From NCBI RefSeq assembly GCF_000742135.1, contig NZ_KN046818.1, forward strand, positions 3,725,447-3,789,446: DNA of 64,000 nucleotides. The letters are read 5' to 3'. Position 1 is the stretch's first letter; every line of letters begins with the position of its first letter. Below, piece by piece: positions 1-11,204 of this stretch. Origin of the DNA: Klebsiella pneumoniae. Its GTDB lineage: Bacteria > Pseudomonadota > Gammaproteobacteria > Enterobacterales > Enterobacteriaceae. Position numbers and translations under genes: made by a program. The notes beneath the pieces were generated by a model that was given only the letters and a program-made list of their open reading frames with translations, was not told where the DNA came from and ran no database searches.

Positions 1-877
1 TCCGCTGCTGATAGCCATCTTTTTTGCCGAGTGACCAGTTAGTCGCCTCGACCGACAGCACCGGGATCCCGGCGTTGTCGAAGACGCTGGCGTCATTGCA
101 GCAGCTGGTGCCTTTCGGATAAGCCGGGTTGAGTCCCGGGTTGGTGTAGGCGGCGATGCCCTTGCTGCGAGCGATAGCCAGCGCGCGATCGCGGGTCAGC
201 TTGCGCACCGAGGCCGGCGTGCTGCGGCCGCTGTTGAAGTAAAGCTTATCGCCCACCACCAGATTATCGAGATTGATCACCAGCAGGGTATTGTTCTTTT
301 CCGCTTCGCTCATCCGCTGCAGCAGGTTTTGCGCGCCGAGACGGCCTTCCTCTTCACCGCTGGTGGCGATAAAGCGGATGCCATAGCGGGTAGGGACGTT
401 CTTTAAATGCTCCGCCAGCTCCAGCAACACGCCAAGTCCCATCGCGTTGTCGTCGATGCCCTGCAGCGTCAGGCCGCCGAGGTTGTTCTCCACGTCTTTA
501 TCGCTCTGCGGCGCATAGGTGTCGAGGTGTGCCATGATAATAATCTGCTGGCGCACTTTACCTTCATGGGCGGCGATCACCGTACTGCCGGTGGCGTTAT
601 GCCAGTTCTTGCGCTGATTGCTGTCGGTATAGATATAGCGGGTATTGAAGCTTCGCACGTCGCTCTGATACCCCATCAGGGCGAACTGCTGGCGCAGATA
701 GTCAGCTGAGAGCATTTCCGGCGGCGTTCCGGTCATTCGTCCCGGGAAGACGGTGGCGATATGGCGGGCCTGGCTACTGGCGGTGTCGCCCAGCGCGCTG
801 AATGCGGGGGCGGCGGCAAAAACAAAACCGGTGCCGAGCGCCAGCGGAAGCAGACGGCGGCACAACGCGGAAAACAT
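1..877 (-). CDS. iap: Alkaline phosphatase isozyme conversion aminopeptidase Iap (3' end outside window)
   Basis: A zinc aminopeptidase of the M28 type, exported to the periplasm, where in E. coli it trims N-terminal arginine from alkaline phosphatase. The visible part is the N-terminal 292 residues of about 345. It begins with a signal peptide (basic start, hydrophobic run, AFSA) and contains the metal-site segments MAHLDTY and SGEEEGRLG, followed by NDASVFDNAGIPVLSVE. The ATG at 875-877 is preceded by AAGGACC. The stop codon is beyond the left edge. Iap is divergent from the cysF operon. In many enterics a CRISPR-Cas locus flanks the 3' side of iap, which would lie outside this window. Confidence 0.93.
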   Translation of the reverse strand, partial: MFSALCRRLLPLALGTGFVFAAAPAFSALGDTASSQARHIATVFPGRMTGTPPEMLSADYLRQQFALMGYQSDVRSFNTRYIYTDSNQRKNWHNATGSTVIAAHEGKVRQQIIIMAHLDTYAPQSDKDVENNLGGLTLQGIDDNAMGLGVLLELAEHLKNVPTRYGIRFIATSGEEEGRLGAQNLLQRMSEAEKNNTLLVINLDNLVVGDKLYFNSGRSTPASVRKLTRDRALAIARSKGIAAYTNPGLNPAYPKGTSCCNDASVFDNAGIPVLSVEATNWSLGKKDGYQQR

Positions 878-1050
878 AAGGGGTCCTTACACGAACAAGA
901 CAATTTGACGCGTACAGTATGAAACTGTGACCGCGGTTAAACAATTTCAATTGCTCTTAAATAGCGGAAAAATAGCGCGTTAAGCACTTTTTGATATTTG
1001 TATTTCCGCCGCGTTATTCCTTTGTGTCACAACTCATTCCATTTCGTAAT

Positions 1051-1079
1051 TTCATTTGCTCTAAGGCGCACCCTATAGT
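1051..1079 (+). promoter_or_regulatory. Candidate promoter of the cysFDNC operon
   Basis: TATAGT at 1074-1079 lies 17 bases after a poor -35 box (TTCATT, 1051-1056). A good -10 with a weak -35 is what is expected of an activator-dependent promoter; the cys regulon activator is CysB, by established knowledge. CysB sites are degenerate and I cannot point to one with confidence. The start GTG follows 35 bases later. Confidence 0.45.
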
Positions 1080-1114
1080 CGCAGTATCGCTGAATGTAAG
1101 AGAGTTGTTGCACC

Positions 1115-2530
1115 GTGGATTACTTGCCCCTTTTTGCCGAACTGAAACAAAGGCCCGTGCTGGTGATCGGCGGCGGCGAGATTGCTGAACGTAAGATCAA
1201 GTTCCTGCTGCGCGCCCAGGCGCAGGTGCAGGTGGTCGCTGAAACGCTGTCACCGGCGCTGGCCGATCTGGCTGCGCGCCAGGCACTCAGCTGGCGGGCG
1301 ACGGAATTCAGCGACTCGCTGGTGGATGATGTCTTTCTGGTGATTGCGGCCACCGAGGATGAGGCGCTTAACCAGCGGGTGTTTGCGGCAGCTAACGCGC
1401 GCTACCGGTTGGTCAACGTGGTGGATAACCAGGCGCTGTGCTCGTTTGTTTTCCCTTCTATCGTCGACCGTTCGCCGCTGCTGGTGGCGATCTCCTCCAG
1501 CGGTAAAGCGCCGGTGTTGTCGCGCATTCTGCGTGAAAAAATCGAAGCGCTGCTGCCGACGAATCTCGGTCGGCTGGCGGAATCAGCAAGCTACTGGCGC
1601 AACCATCTGAAAACCCGCCTGACGACTACCGAAGCGCGTCGCCGCTTCTGGGAGCGCGTCTTTACCGGCCGCTTTGCCAGCCTGATGGTGGCGGGCAACT
1701 CTGCGGAGGCGGAAAAAGCGCTGCAGGATGAGCTCGACAAACCCGAACGCGAGACGGGAGAAATTATTCTGGTCGGCGCCGGGCCGGGCGATGCCGGGCT
1801 GCTGACCCTTCGCGGTCTGCAGGCGATCCAGCAGGCGGACGTGGTTTTCCACGATCATCTGGTGACTCAGCCGGTTCTCGAGCTGGTGCGTCGCGATGCC
1901 GAGCTGATCTGCGTTGGCAAACGCGCCGGCGAGCACTCGGTGCCGCAGCATGAAACCAATCTGCTGCTGGTGGAGGCGGCGAAGGCGGGGAAAACCGTCG
2001 TGCGCCTGAAGGGCGGCGATCCGTTTATTTTTGGCCGCGGCGCAGAAGAGCTGCAGGCTGCCGCCGAGGCGGGGATCCCGTTCCAGGTGGTGCCGGGCGT
2101 CACCGCAGCCGCCGGGGCGACGGCCTACGCCGGTATTCCGCTGACCCATCGCGATTATGCGCAAAGCGCCGTCTTTGTCACCGGCCACTATAAGCCGGAC
2201 AGCGCCCCCTTCGATTGGTCGCTGCTGGCGAAGAGCCAACAGACGTTGGCGATCTACATGGGCACCATGAAGGCAGCGGAAATCAGCGCCCAGCTGATCG
2301 CCCACGGTCGCGACAGCGACACGCCGGTGGCGGTAATTTCCCGCGGCACCCGTGACGATCAGCAGACGATAACCGGCACATTGCAACAACTCGAACACCT
2401 GGCGAAAGACGCCCCGATGCCCGCCCTGCTGGTGGTAGGCGAAGTGGTGCAGCTGCATCAGCAGCTCGCCTGGTTTCAACATACATCATCCGCCGAGGGG
2501 TTTAACGCTTCGGTGGTCAATCTGGCTTAA
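1115..2530 (+). CDS. cysF: Siroheme synthase paralogue heading the sulfate activation operon (CysF)
   Basis: A trifunctional CysG-type enzyme: uroporphyrinogen III methyltransferase, precorrin-2 dehydrogenase and ferrochelatase, giving siroheme for sulfite reductase. The first about 150 residues hold the NAD-binding dehydrogenase part ([26 protein letters not shown]). Residues about 216-457 hold the SUMT methyltransferase ([39 protein letters not shown]). At 471 aa it is slightly longer than E. coli CysG (457). Translation starts at GTG. It sits 9 bases upstream of cysD, a position known as cysF in the Klebsiella cysFDNC operon, distinct from the cysG gene of the nir locus. Confidence 0.9.
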   Translation: MDYLPLFAELKQRPVLVIGGGEIAERKIKFLLRAQAQVQVVAETLSPALADLAARQALSWRATEFSDSLVDDVFLVIAATEDEALNQRVFAAANARYRLVNVVDNQALCSFVFPSIVDRSPLLVAISSSGKAPVLSRILREKIEALLPTNLGRLAESASYWRNHLKTRLTTTEARRRFWERVFTGRFASLMVAGNSAEAEKALQDELDKPERETGEIILVGAGPGDAGLLTLRGLQAIQQADVVFHDHLVTQPVLELVRRDAELICVGKRAGEHSVPQHETNLLLVEAAKAGKTVVRLKGGDPFIFGRGAEELQAAAEAGIPFQVVPGVTAAAGATAYAGIPLTHRDYAQSAVFVTGHYKPDSAPFDWSLLAKSQQTLAIYMGTMKAAEISAQLIAHGRDSDTPVAVISRGTRDDQQTITGTLQQLEHLAKDAPMPALLVVGEVVQLHQQLAWFQHTSSAEGFNASVVNLA

Positions 2531-2539
2531 GGAACGGTT

Positions 2540-3448
2540 ATGGACCAAAAACGACTCACTCACCTGCGGCAACTGGAGGCGGAAAGCATCCATATTATTC
2601 GTGAGGTGGCCGCCGAATTTTCTAACCCGGTAATGATGTACTCCATCGGGAAAGATTCCAGCGTAATGCTGCATCTGGCGCGCAAAGCGTTTTATCCGGG
2701 AACCCTGCCGTTCCCGCTGCTGCACGTCGATACCGGCTGGAAATTCCGTGAGATGTATGAGTTCCGCGACCGGACCGCTAAAGCCTACGGCTGTGAACTG
2801 CTGGTGCATAAAAATCCGGAAGGGGTGGCGATGGGCATCAACCCGTTTGTCCACGGCAGCGCCAAGCATACCGATATCATGAAAACCGAAGGCCTGAAGC
2901 AGGCGCTGAACAAATACGGCTTTGACGCCGCGTTCGGCGGCGCGCGTCGCGACGAAGAGAAATCCCGCGCGAAAGAGCGCATCTACTCCTTCCGCGACCG
3001 CTTCCACCGCTGGGACCCGAAAAATCAGCGTCCGGAGCTGTGGCACAACTACAACGGCCAGATTAACAAAGGCGAAAGCATCCGCGTCTTCCCGCTCTCC
3101 AACTGGACCGAGCTGGATATCTGGCAGTACATCTATCTGGAAAATATTGAAATCGTGCCGCTGTATCTGGCCGCTGAGCGTCCGGTGCTGGAGCGCGACG
3201 GTATGCTGATGATGATCGATGACGACCGTATCGATCTGCAGCCGGGCGAGGTGATTGAAAAACGGATGGTGCGTTTCCGTACCCTCGGCTGCTGGCCGCT
3301 GACCGGCGCGGTGGAGTCTGAAGCGCAGACGCTACCCGAAATTATTGAAGAGATGCTGGTATCGACCACCAGCGAACGTCAGGGGCGCGTCATTGACCGC
3401 GACCAGGCCGGCTCGATGGAGCTGAAGAAACGTCAGGGGTATTTCTAA
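2540..3448 (+). CDS. cysD: Sulfate adenylyltransferase subunit 2 (CysD)
   Basis: Catalytic subunit of ATP sulfurylase, which makes adenosine 5'-phosphosulfate (APS) from sulfate and ATP, driven by the GTPase CysN. It has the PP-loop motif [15 protein letters not shown] near residue 37 and the conserved stretches [15 protein letters not shown] and [10 protein letters not shown]. The 302 aa length matches the family. ATG follows AAGGAACGGTT. It lies between cysF and cysN with gaps of 9 bases on each side, so the three are clearly cotranscribed. Confidence 0.97.
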   Translation: MDQKRLTHLRQLEAESIHIIREVAAEFSNPVMMYSIGKDSSVMLHLARKAFYPGTLPFPLLHVDTGWKFREMYEFRDRTAKAYGCELLVHKNPEGVAMGINPFVHGSAKHTDIMKTEGLKQALNKYGFDAAFGGARRDEEKSRAKERIYSFRDRFHRWDPKNQRPELWHNYNGQINKGESIRVFPLSNWTELDIWQYIYLENIEIVPLYLAAERPVLERDGMLMMIDDDRIDLQPGEVIEKRMVRFRTLGCWPLTGAVESEAQTLPEIIEEMLVSTTSERQGRVIDRDQAGSMELKKRQGYF

Positions 3449-3457
3449 GGAGCCGCC

Positions 3458-4885
3458 ATGAACACGACCATTGCCCAACAAATTGCCAACGAAGGCGGCG
3501 TAGAAGCTTACCTGCACGCGCAACAGCACAAGAGCCTGCTGCGTTTTTTGACCTGCGGCAGCGTCGATGACGGCAAAAGCACCTTAATTGGCCGCCTGCT
3601 GCACGATACGCGCCAGATCTATGAAGACCAGCTCTCTTCGCTGCACAACGACAGCAAGCGTCACGGCACCCAGGGCGAAAAACTGGACCTGGCGCTGCTG
3701 GTGGACGGCCTGCAGGCTGAGCGCGAGCAGGGCATCACCATCGACGTGGCCTATCGCTACTTCTCGACCGAAAAGCGCAAATTTATCATCGCCGACACCC
3801 CGGGGCACGAGCAGTACACGCGCAATATGGCCACCGGGGCGTCCACCTGCGACCTGGCGATCCTGCTGATCGATGCGCGCAAGGGCGTGCTCGACCAGAC
3901 TCGCCGTCACAGCTTCATCTCGACGCTGCTGGGCATTAAACACCTGGTAGTGGCGATCAACAAAATGGATCTCGTCGAGTTTAGCGAAGCGCGCTTCAAC
4001 GAGATCCGGGAAGATTATCTGACCTTTGCCGAGCAGCTGCCGGGCAACCTTGATATCCGCTTTGTGCCGTTGTCGGCGCTGGAAGGCGATAATGTCGCCA
4101 GCCAGAGCGCGAATATGCCGTGGTACAGTGGCCCGACGCTGCTGGAGGTCCTCGAAACCGTGGAGATCCAGCGGGTGGTCGAGAGCCAGCCGCTGCGCTT
4201 CCCGGTGCAGTATGTTAACCGTCCGAACCTTGATTTCCGCGGCTTCTCCGGCACGGTCGCCTCCGGTACCGTGCAGGTTGGCCAGCGTCTGAAGGTGCTG
4301 CCGTCGGGCGTCGAATCGAGCGTAGCGCGTATCGTCACCTTCGACGGCGACCTGCAGGAAGCCGCCGCCGGCGAAGCCATTACCCTTGTGCTGAAAGATG
4401 AAATCGACATCAGTCGCGGCGACCTGCTGGTTGACGCGCAAGCCTCGCTGCCGGCGGTACAGAGCGCCAGCATCGACGTGGTGTGGATGGCCGAACAGCC
4501 GCTGACCCCGGGCCAGAGCTACGACATCAAAATCGCCGGCAAGAAGACCCGCGCTCGCGTCGACGCTATCCGCTACCAGGTCGATATTAACAACCTGACC
4601 CAGCGTGAAGTCGAGTCTCTGCCGCTGAACGGCATCGGCCTGGTGGAGCTGACCTTTGACGAACCTTTAGTGCTGGATCCGTATCAGCAAAACCCGGTGA
4701 CCGGCGGGCTTATCTTTATCGATCGCCTGACCAACGTCACCGTCGGCGCCGGGATGGTCAACGAGCCGCACCTGCAGGCATCGACTTCGGCATCACAGTA
4801 CAGCGCCTTCGAGCTGGAGCTGAACCAGCTGATCCGTAAACATTTCCCGCACTGGGACGCCCGCGACCTGCTGGGAGGCAAATAA
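3458..4885 (+). CDS. cysN: Sulfate adenylyltransferase subunit 1, GTPase (CysN)
   Basis: Regulatory GTPase of ATP sulfurylase, related to EF-Tu. Motifs in order: P-loop [19 protein letters not shown] (residues about 33-51), [30 protein letters not shown] (G3) and NKMDLV (G4), followed by two beta-barrel domains. At 475 aa it is full length. It is not fused to CysC, unlike NodQ-type proteins. It ends one base into the ATG of cysC. Confidence 0.97.
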   Translation: MNTTIAQQIANEGGVEAYLHAQQHKSLLRFLTCGSVDDGKSTLIGRLLHDTRQIYEDQLSSLHNDSKRHGTQGEKLDLALLVDGLQAEREQGITIDVAYRYFSTEKRKFIIADTPGHEQYTRNMATGASTCDLAILLIDARKGVLDQTRRHSFISTLLGIKHLVVAINKMDLVEFSEARFNEIREDYLTFAEQLPGNLDIRFVPLSALEGDNVASQSANMPWYSGPTLLEVLETVEIQRVVESQPLRFPVQYVNRPNLDFRGFSGTVASGTVQVGQRLKVLPSGVESSVARIVTFDGDLQEAAAGEAITLVLKDEIDISRGDLLVDAQASLPAVQSASIDVVWMAEQPLTPGQSYDIKIAGKKTRARVDAIRYQVDINNLTQREVESLPLNGIGLVELTFDEPLVLDPYQQNPVTGGLIFIDRLTNVTVGAGMVNEPHLQASTSASQYSAFELELNQLIRKHFPHWDARDLLGGK

Positions 4886-5490
4886 TGGCCCAGCATGACG
4901 AAAACGTCGTCTGGCATGCCCACCCTGTGACCCAACAGCAGCGGGAACAGCATCACGGCCATCGCGGCGTGGTGCTGTGGTTTACCGGCCTTTCGGGGTC
5001 GGGTAAATCCACCGTCGCCGGGGCGCTGGAGGAGGCCCTGCATGAGCGCGGCGTCAGCACCTATCTGCTGGACGGCGATAACGTGCGCCATGGCCTGTGC
5101 AGCGACCTGGGATTCAGCGATGAGGATCGCAAAGAGAACATTCGCCGCGTCGGCGAAGTGGCCAGGCTGATGGTCGATGCCGGGCTGGTGGTATTGACGG
5201 CATTTATATCTCCGCACCGTGCGGAACGGCAGATGGTGCGCGAGCGCCTCGGGGAAGGACGCTTTATCGAAGTGTTCGTCGATACCCCGCTGGCCATCTG
5301 CGAGGCGCGGGATCCGAAAGGATTGTATAAGAAAGCGCGGGCAGGGGAATTACGCAATTTCACCGGTATAGACTCGGTCTATGAGGCACCGGAAAAGGCG
5401 GAAATTCATCTGGATGGTGAACAATTGGTAACAAATTTGGTGCACCAACTATTAGACCTGCTGCAACAGAGCGATATTATCAGATCCTGA
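4885..5490 (+). CDS. cysC: Adenylylsulfate kinase (CysC)
   Basis: Phosphorylates APS to PAPS, the substrate of PAPS reductase. The P-loop is [17 protein letters not shown] (residues about 32-48), followed by [15 protein letters not shown], the APS-binding [10 protein letters not shown], and [13 protein letters not shown]. Length 201 aa, as in E. coli. Its ATG shares a base with the cysN stop (TAATG), implying translational coupling. Last gene of the cysFDNC operon. Confidence 0.97.
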   Translation: MAQHDENVVWHAHPVTQQQREQHHGHRGVVLWFTGLSGSGKSTVAGALEEALHERGVSTYLLDGDNVRHGLCSDLGFSDEDRKENIRRVGEVARLMVDAGLVVLTAFISPHRAERQMVRERLGEGRFIEVFVDTPLAICEARDPKGLYKKARAGELRNFTGIDSVYEAPEKAEIHLDGEQLVTNLVHQLLDLLQQSDIIRS

Positions 5491-5540
5491 AACGGCAGCG
5501 GCATCGAGGGGTGCCGGTTGCCCGGTCTACAGGATTCGAT

Positions 5541-5867
5541 ATGCGCAATACCCAGAACCTCAGTATTATTCGTTCAGAACCGCCTCCGGCGATCGGCGAC
5601 GAGACCACCTGGTCTTTGTCGGGCGCTGCCGTGGGCTTTATTTCGTGGCTGCTGGCGCTGGGTATTCCCTTCCTTCTCTATGGCAGTAATACACTCTTCT
5701 TTCTCCTCTACACCTGGCCATTCTTCCTTGCGTTGATGCCGGTGGCGGTGGTGGTCGGTATTGCGCTGCACTCTCTGCTCAATGGCAAACTGCTCTATAG
5801 CGTCAGCGCGACCATCCTGACCGTTGGACTGATGTTTGCGCTACTCTTCCTCTGGCTGTTGGGATAA
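5541..5867 (+). CDS. ygbE: Inner membrane protein YgbE (DUF3561)
   Basis: A 108-aa membrane protein of unknown function, conserved next to cysC in enterics. It shows three hydrophobic segments (GFISWLLALGIPFLLYG; LYTWPFFLALMPVAVVVG; ATILTVGLMFALLFLWLLG). The start at 5541 (MRNTQN) was chosen over the upstream ATG at 5511 because the resulting N-terminus and length match E. coli YgbE. It lies 50 bases after cysC and may be cotranscribed with it. Confidence 0.85.
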   Translation: MRNTQNLSIIRSEPPPAIGDETTWSLSGAAVGFISWLLALGIPFLLYGSNTLFFLLYTWPFFLALMPVAVVVGIALHSLLNGKLLYSVSATILTVGLMFALLFLWLLG

Positions 5868-6007
5868 CCCGTTGCTGGTATGAATCAAGCATGGGTATCG
5901 ACAGCAAAAATATGGTACAGTCCCCGCGTTACGCGGCATCGTCCGCGCGCCCCGGTAGCGTACCCGGGCGAGTTTTGGGATGATGATGCCGTTTTTCAGG
6001 GGGCAGG

Positions 6008-6325
6008 ATGGGTAAACTAACGCTGCTATTATTAGCTTTGCTGGTCTGGCTACAGTATTCGCTGTGGTTCGGTAAAAACGGCCTGCACGACTACACGCGG
6101 GTTAACGACGACGTCACCGCCCAGCAGGCGACTAACGCCAAATTAAAAGCACGCAACGATCAGCTGTTTGCCGAAATTGACGACCTCAACGGCGGGCAGG
6201 AAGCGATTGAGGAGCGTGCGCGCAATGAACTCAGCATGACCCGCCCGGGCGAAACCTTCTATCGTCTGGTACCGGATGCGTCTAAACGCAATCAGGCATC
6301 GGGGCAACAGCAGAACAATCGATAA
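6008..6325 (+). CDS. ftsB: Cell division protein FtsB
   Basis: Small bitopic membrane protein that joins FtsL and FtsQ at the divisome. It has an N-terminal membrane segment (residues about 4-20, [17 protein letters not shown]) and a periplasmic coiled coil (residues about 30-70) ending in [18 protein letters not shown]. The 105 aa length is close to E. coli FtsB (103). ATG is preceded by CAGGGGGC. First gene of the ftsB-ispD-ispF-truD-surE-pcm string. Confidence 0.96.
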   Translation: MGKLTLLLLALLVWLQYSLWFGKNGLHDYTRVNDDVTAQQATNAKLKARNDQLFAEIDDLNGGQEAIEERARNELSMTRPGETFYRLVPDASKRNQASGQQQNNR

Positions 6326-6344
6326 CCAGGCCCAGGATTACAAC

Positions 6345-7055
6345 ATGGCAGCCACTTTTCCGGGCGTTTGCGCCGTGGTGCCGGCAGCCGGTTTCGGCCG
6401 CCGCATGCAAACGGAATGCCCGAAACAATATCTCTCAATCGGTAACAAAACGATTCTCGAACACGCGGTCGCCGCGCTGCTGGCGGATGCGCGCGTCCAG
6501 CGGGTGGTGATTGCCGTCAGCCCCGGCGATCGCCGCTTCAGCCAGCTGCCGCTGGCGCAGCATCCGCAAATTACCGTGGTGGATGGCGGCGCTGAGCGCG
6601 CCGATTCGGTGCTCGCCGGCCTGCAGGCGTTGCCAGAGGCGCAGTGGGTGCTGGTGCATGACGCCGCGCGCCCCTGCCTGCATCAGGACGACCTCAGCCG
6701 CCTGCTGTCGCTCTGCGAAACCAGCCGCGTCGGCGGGATCCTTGCGGCGCCAGTGCGCGACACCATGAAGCGCGCCGAGCCGGGCAAAACCGCTATCGCC
6801 CATACCGTCGACCGCAATGACCTGTGGCATGCGCTCACCCCGCAATTTTTCCCTCGCGAGCTGCTGGTGGATTGCCTCACTCGCGCGCTAAACGAGGGAG
6901 CCACTATCACCGATGAAGCCTCGGCGCTGGAGTACTGCGGCTTCCATCCGCAGCTGGTCGCCGGACGCGCGGATAATATTAAAGTGACGCGCCCGGAAGA
7001 CCTGGCGCTGGCTGAATTTTACCTCACCCGTTCCCGACACCAGGAGAAAGCTTAA
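6345..7055 (+). CDS. ispD: 2-C-methyl-D-erythritol 4-phosphate cytidylyltransferase (IspD)
   Basis: Third step of the MEP isoprenoid pathway: joins CTP to MEP to give CDP-ME. The nucleotide-binding motif [19 protein letters not shown] is near residue 10, followed by VHDAARP and DTMKRA. The start at 6345 gives 236 aa, the family length; an upstream ATG in frame at 6276 would lie inside ftsB and lacks support. It overlaps ispF by one base (TAATG). Confidence 0.97.
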   Translation: MAATFPGVCAVVPAAGFGRRMQTECPKQYLSIGNKTILEHAVAALLADARVQRVVIAVSPGDRRFSQLPLAQHPQITVVDGGAERADSVLAGLQALPEAQWVLVHDAARPCLHQDDLSRLLSLCETSRVGGILAAPVRDTMKRAEPGKTAIAHTVDRNDLWHALTPQFFPRELLVDCLTRALNEGATITDEASALEYCGFHPQLVAGRADNIKVTRPEDLALAEFYLTRSRHQEKA

Positions 7056-7534
7056 TGCGAATTGGACATGGTTTTGACGTACACGCTTTTGGCGGTGAAG
7101 GCCCAATCATCATTGGCGGGGTACGCATTCCTTATGAAAAAGGGCTGCTGGCCCACTCCGACGGCGACGTCGCGCTGCATGCGCTGACCGACGCGCTGCT
7201 TGGCGCCGCGGCGCTGGGCGATATCGGCAAGCTGTTCCCCGATACCGATCCGGCGTTTAAAGGTGCCGATAGCCGCGAACTGCTGCGCGAAGCATGGCGC
7301 CGCATTCAGGCCAGGGGCTATACGCTCGGCAACGTCGACGTCACGATTATTGCCCAGGCGCCGAAAATGCTGCCGCATATTCCGCAGATGCGCGTCTTTA
7401 TCGCTGAGGATCTCGGCTGCCATATGGACGACGTCAACGTGAAAGCGACCACCACCGAGAAGCTCGGCTTCACCGGCCGCGGGGAAGGGATCGCCTGCGA
7501 AGCGGTTGCGCTGCTGCGTAAGGCCGACAAATGA
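7055..7534 (+). CDS. ispF: 2-C-methyl-D-erythritol 2,4-cyclodiphosphate synthase (IspF)
   Basis: Cyclises CDP-ME 2-phosphate in the MEP pathway; a zinc-dependent trimer. The metal ligands are visible in GHGFDVHAF (Asp8, His10) and [20 protein letters not shown] (His42). The C-terminal part has [18 protein letters not shown]. 159 aa, full length. Coupled to ispD upstream and overlapping truD by 4 bases downstream. Confidence 0.97.
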   Translation: MRIGHGFDVHAFGGEGPIIIGGVRIPYEKGLLAHSDGDVALHALTDALLGAAALGDIGKLFPDTDPAFKGADSRELLREAWRRIQARGYTLGNVDVTIIAQAPKMLPHIPQMRVFIAEDLGCHMDDVNVKATTTEKLGFTGRGEGIACEAVALLRKADK

Positions 7535-8580
7535 TCGCCTTTGACCAACTGACCTGGCTGCACGGCAAGCCGCAGAGCAGTGGGCTGCTGAAAGCCAATC
7601 CGGAAGATTTTCTGGTGGTGGAAGATCTGGGATTTGCCCCGGACGGCGAAGGCGAACACGTGCTGGTGCGGATCCTGAAAAACGGCTGCAATACGCGCTT
7701 TGTCGCCGACGCGCTGGCGAAATTCCTTAAGATCCACGCCCGTGAAGTGAGCTTCGCCGGGCAAAAAGATAAGCACGCGGTCACCGAGCAGTGGCTGTGC
7801 GCCCGGGTGCCCGGCAAAGAGATGCCGGACCTGAGCAAATTTCAGCTCGAGGGCTGCCAGGTACTGGAATATGCTCGCCATAAGCGTAAGCTGCGTTTAG
7901 GCGCGCTGAAAGGCAACCAGTTTACCGTGATCCTGCGCGAGATTAGCGATCGCCAGGACGTGGAGACGCGTCTGCAGGCCATCGCTGAACGGGGAGTGCC
8001 GAACTATTTCGGCGCGCAGCGCTTTGGCATTGGCGGCAGTAACCTGCAGGGTGCCCTGCGCTGGGCGGAGAGCGGCGCGCCAGTGCGCGATCGCAATAAG
8101 CGCAGTTTTTGGTTGTCGGCAGCCCGCAGCGCGTTGTTTAATCAGCAAGTGAGTATTAGATTAAAAAAAACGGAATTTAATCAGGTCGTTGATGGCGATG
8201 CGCTACAATTAGCGGGGCGCGGGAGCTGGTTTGTCGTCACACCGGAAGAACTCGAGGTTTCGCAGGCGCGGGTGCATAACCGCGAACTGATGATTACGGC
8301 CACGCTGCCGGGCTGCGGCGACTGGGGAAGCCAGCGCGACGCCCTGGCTTTCGAGCAGGCCGCGATCGCCGAGGAAACCGCGTTACAGGCGCTGCTGGTG
8401 CGGGAGAAAGTCGAGGCGGCGCGCCGGGCGATGCTTCTCTATCCACAGCAGCTCAGCTGGAACTGGTGGGATGACGTAACCGTTGAACTGCGTTTCTGGC
8501 TGCCGGCGGGCAGCTTCGCCACCAGCGTGGTCAGGGAGCTTATCAATACAACGGGTGACTATGCGAATATTGCTGAGTAA
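7531..8580 (+). CDS. truD: tRNA pseudouridine(13) synthase TruD
   Basis: Makes pseudouridine 13 in tRNA-Glu and some other RNAs. The catalytic Asp is in [13 protein letters not shown] (Asp80), with NYFGAQRFG and the inserted TruD domain after it. 349 aa, as in E. coli. Its 3' end overlaps surE by 20 bases in another frame, the normal enteric arrangement. The A-rich stretch near 8160 (AAAAAAAA) is in frame and does not break the gene. Confidence 0.96.
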   Translation: MIAFDQLTWLHGKPQSSGLLKANPEDFLVVEDLGFAPDGEGEHVLVRILKNGCNTRFVADALAKFLKIHAREVSFAGQKDKHAVTEQWLCARVPGKEMPDLSKFQLEGCQVLEYARHKRKLRLGALKGNQFTVILREISDRQDVETRLQAIAERGVPNYFGAQRFGIGGSNLQGALRWAESGAPVRDRNKRSFWLSAARSALFNQQVSIRLKKTEFNQVVDGDALQLAGRGSWFVVTPEELEVSQARVHNRELMITATLPGCGDWGSQRDALAFEQAAIAEETALQALLVREKVEAARRAMLLYPQQLSWNWWDDVTVELRFWLPAGSFATSVVRELINTTGDYANIAE

Positions 8581-9322
8581 CGATGACGGGATCCATGCGC
8601 CGGGGATACAGACCCTTGCGAAGGCCTTAAGGGAGTTTGCCGAGGTCCAGGTGGTTGCACCCGATCGTAACCGCAGCGGGGCCTCAAATTCGCTGACGCT
8701 GGAATCGTCCCTGCGTACGTTTACCTTTGAAAATGGCGACATCGCCGTCCAGATGGGCACCCCGACCGACTGTGTCTATCTCGGCGTGAACGCGCTGATG
8801 CGCCCGCGTCCGGACATCGTGGTTTCCGGCATTAATGCCGGCCCCAACCTGGGCGACGACGTCATCTATTCCGGCACCGTGGCCGCGGCGATGGAAGGCC
8901 GTCATCTGGGGTTCCCCGCGCTGGCCGTGTCGCTGAACGGCTATCAGCATTACGATACCGCCGCGGCGGTAACCTGCACCATTCTGCGCGCCTTAAGCCG
9001 CGAGCCGCTGCGTACCGGGCGGATCCTTAACATCAACGTGCCGGATCTCCCGCTTGATCAAATCAAGGGCATTCGCGTCACCCGCTGCGGCAACCGCCAT
9101 CCGGCCGACCAGGTGATTCCGCAAAAAGATCCGCGCGGCAACACCCTGTACTGGATTGGCCCGCCGGGCGATAAGCGCGATGCCGGGCCGGGCACCGATT
9201 TTGCGGCAGTGGATGAAGGCTATGTTTCCGTGACGCCATTGCACGTCGATTTAACCGCCCATCAGGCGCATGAGGTGGTCACCGATTGGCTGGAACGTGT
9301 CGGGGTTGACAGGCAATGGTAA
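8561..9322 (+). CDS. surE: 5'/3'-nucleotidase SurE
   Basis: Metal-dependent nucleotidase and exopolyphosphatase linked to stationary-phase survival. The active site is visible as [12 protein letters not shown] (Asp8-Asp9), [10 protein letters not shown] and [20 protein letters not shown]. The start at 8561 inside truD gives 253 aa, the family length. It overlaps pcm by 7 bases. Confidence 0.96.
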   Translation: MRILLSNDDGIHAPGIQTLAKALREFAEVQVVAPDRNRSGASNSLTLESSLRTFTFENGDIAVQMGTPTDCVYLGVNALMRPRPDIVVSGINAGPNLGDDVIYSGTVAAAMEGRHLGFPALAVSLNGYQHYDTAAAVTCTILRALSREPLRTGRILNINVPDLPLDQIKGIRVTRCGNRHPADQVIPQKDPRGNTLYWIGPPGDKRDAGPGTDFAAVDEGYVSVTPLHVDLTAHQAHEVVTDWLERVGVDRQW

Positions 9323-9942
9323 GTAAACGTGTTGAAAGTTTGTTGAATCAACTGCGCACGCAGGGCATCGTCGATGAACGTGTCCTCGAGGCGATCGCGC
9401 TGGTCCCGCGCGAAAAGTTTGTTGATGAAGCCTTTGAACATAAAGCGTGGGAAAACACCGCGCTGCCGATTGGCCAGGGGCAGACCATCTCCCAGCCGTA
9501 TATGGTGGCGCGGATGACCGAGCTGCTGACGCTGACGCCGGAGTCGCGGGTGCTGGAGATCGGCACCGGTTCCGGCTACCAGACGGCCATCCTGGCGCAT
9601 CTGGTGCATCACGTATGCTCGGTAGAGCGAATTAAGAGTTTACAGTGGCAGGCGCGTCGTCGCCTGAAACAACTTGATTTACATAATGTTTCAACCCGTC
9701 ATGGCGATGGGTGGCAAGGTTGGCAGGCGCGGGCGCCGTTTGATGCCATTATTGTGACGGCGGCGCCGCCGGAAATACCGACCGCGCTGCTGGCGCAGCT
9801 GGATGATGACGGCGTGCTGGTGCTGCCGGTCGGCGAAGAGCATCAGTTTCTCAAACGGATCCGTCGTCGGGGCAACGAATTTATCATTGATACCGTCGAG
9901 GCCGTTCGCTTTGTTCCCCTGGTGAAGGGGGAGCTGGCCTGA
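9316..9942 (+). CDS. pcm: Protein-L-isoaspartate O-methyltransferase (Pcm)
   Basis: Repairs isoaspartyl residues in aged proteins using SAM. Contains [36 protein letters not shown], the SAM motif [16 protein letters not shown] and [15 protein letters not shown]. 208 aa, as in E. coli. Functionally paired with surE in long-term stationary survival. Confidence 0.97.
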   Translation: MVSKRVESLLNQLRTQGIVDERVLEAIALVPREKFVDEAFEHKAWENTALPIGQGQTISQPYMVARMTELLTLTPESRVLEIGTGSGYQTAILAHLVHHVCSVERIKSLQWQARRRLKQLDLHNVSTRHGDGWQGWQARAPFDAIIVTAAPPEIPTALLAQLDDDGVLVLPVGEEHQFLKRIRRRGNEFIIDTVEAVRFVPLVKGELA

Positions 9943-10067
9943 GACCCGGATTATTCCAGGTTTTTTTTGCCTGACTTTAGGCGTAGGGTGGACACATTTT
10001 TCAGTGTCCTGGCCGGGCGCCGCCCGGTAAGCAAGATATTGGCAGTTAACATATTCCTGGGGGATAA

Positions 10068-11204
10068 ATGAGCGCGGGAAGCACCAAATTTACCGTCAGC
10101 CGTATTGCGGCTCTTTCACTGGTTTCACTCTGGCTGGCCGGGTGTACCAACACCAATAATCCGCCTGCGCCGGTTAGCTCTGCCGGCGGCGCCGCCTCTT
10201 CCAGCACCAACTCCGGCATGCTGATTACGCCGCCACCCTCCGGCGTCAAGTCCGCTCCTCAGGCGCAGCCGATTCAGCCGATGCAGACCCAGACCATTCA
10301 GCCGCAGCCGGCGCCGGTGGCGCAGGAGCCGGTACAGACGGTAAATGGCCGGATCGTTTACAACCGCAAATATGGCGATATTCCGAAAGGTAGCTATACC
10401 GGCGGCAGTACCTATACGGTAAAACGCGGCGACACGCTATTCTATATCGCCTGGGTCACCGGCAACGATTTCCGCGACCTGGCGCAACGCAACAACATCC
10501 CGGCCCCGTACGCGCTGAACGTGGGGCAGGTACTGCAGGTCGGTAACGCCTCAGGCCAGCCGATCACCGGCGAAAACGCCGTTTCTCAGGCCAGCGCCAG
10601 AGCGAGCGGCGGTGCGACGACCAGCACAACTTCTGCACAAAAATCGACCGCGGTGGTTGCTTCACAACCGACTATTACGTATTCTGAATCTTCAGGTGAA
10701 CAGAGTGCTACCAAGATGTTGCCTAATAATAAACCAGCGACCACAACCACAACGGTTGTCGCGCCGGTGACGGCACCAACAACGGTGAGCACAACCCAGC
10801 CGACTGCAAGCAGTACGTCAACCAGTTCGCCGATCTCAGCATGGCGCTGGCCGACTGATGGCAAGGTTATCGAGAACTTTAGCGGCGCGGAAGGCGGCAA
10901 TAAAGGTATCGATATTGCAGGCAGTAAGGGACAGGCTATTGTCGCGACCGCCGATGGGCGCGTCGTCTATGCCGGTAACGCACTGCGCGGCTACGGTAAT
11001 CTTATTATCATCAAACACAACGATGATTACCTGAGTGCCTACGCTCATAACGATACCATGCTGGTTCGGGAGCAACAGGAAGTCAAAGCGGGGCAGAAAA
11101 TCGCTACCATGGGTAGCACCGGAACCAGCTCAACAAGGTTACATTTTGAAATTCGTTACAAGGGGAAATCCGTCAACCCGCTGCAGTACTTACCGCAGCG
11201 ATAA
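10068..11204 (+). CDS. nlpD: Murein hydrolase activator NlpD
   Basis: Outer-membrane lipoprotein that activates amidase AmiC during septum splitting. It has a lipobox LAGC (Cys26), a long Ala/Thr/Gln-rich linker, a LysM domain ([18 protein letters not shown]), a second low-complexity linker, and a C-terminal degenerate M23 peptidase domain ([36 protein letters not shown]). 378 aa. In E. coli the main rpoS promoter lies within nlpD, and the same is likely here. The 125 bases before it contain a GC hairpin (about 10012-10027) and a run of T at 9961-9968. Confidence 0.96.
   Translation: MSAGSTKFTVSRIAALSLVSLWLAGCTNTNNPPAPVSSAGGAASSSTNSGMLITPPPSGVKSAPQAQPIQPMQTQTIQPQPAPVAQEPVQTVNGRIVYNRKYGDIPKGSYTGGSTYTVKRGDTLFYIAWVTGNDFRDLAQRNNIPAPYALNVGQVLQVGNASGQPITGENAVSQASARASGGATTSTTSAQKSTAVVASQPTITYSESSGEQSATKMLPNNKPATTTTTVVAPVTAPTTVSTTQPTASSTSTSSPISAWRWPTDGKVIENFSGAEGGNKGIDIAGSKGQAIVATADGRVVYAGNALRGYGNLIIIKHNDDYLSAYAHNDTMLVREQQEVKAGQKIATMGSTGTSSTRLHFEIRYKGKSVNPLQYLPQR

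Noticed and set aside
878-1114. CRISPR array beside iap
   Set aside because: iap often neighbours a type I-E locus, but on its 3' side, which is outside the window. No spaced direct repeats occur in 878-1114.
8160-8170. Frameshift in truD at an A-rich run
   Set aside because: The frame stays open and the protein matches the family across the run.
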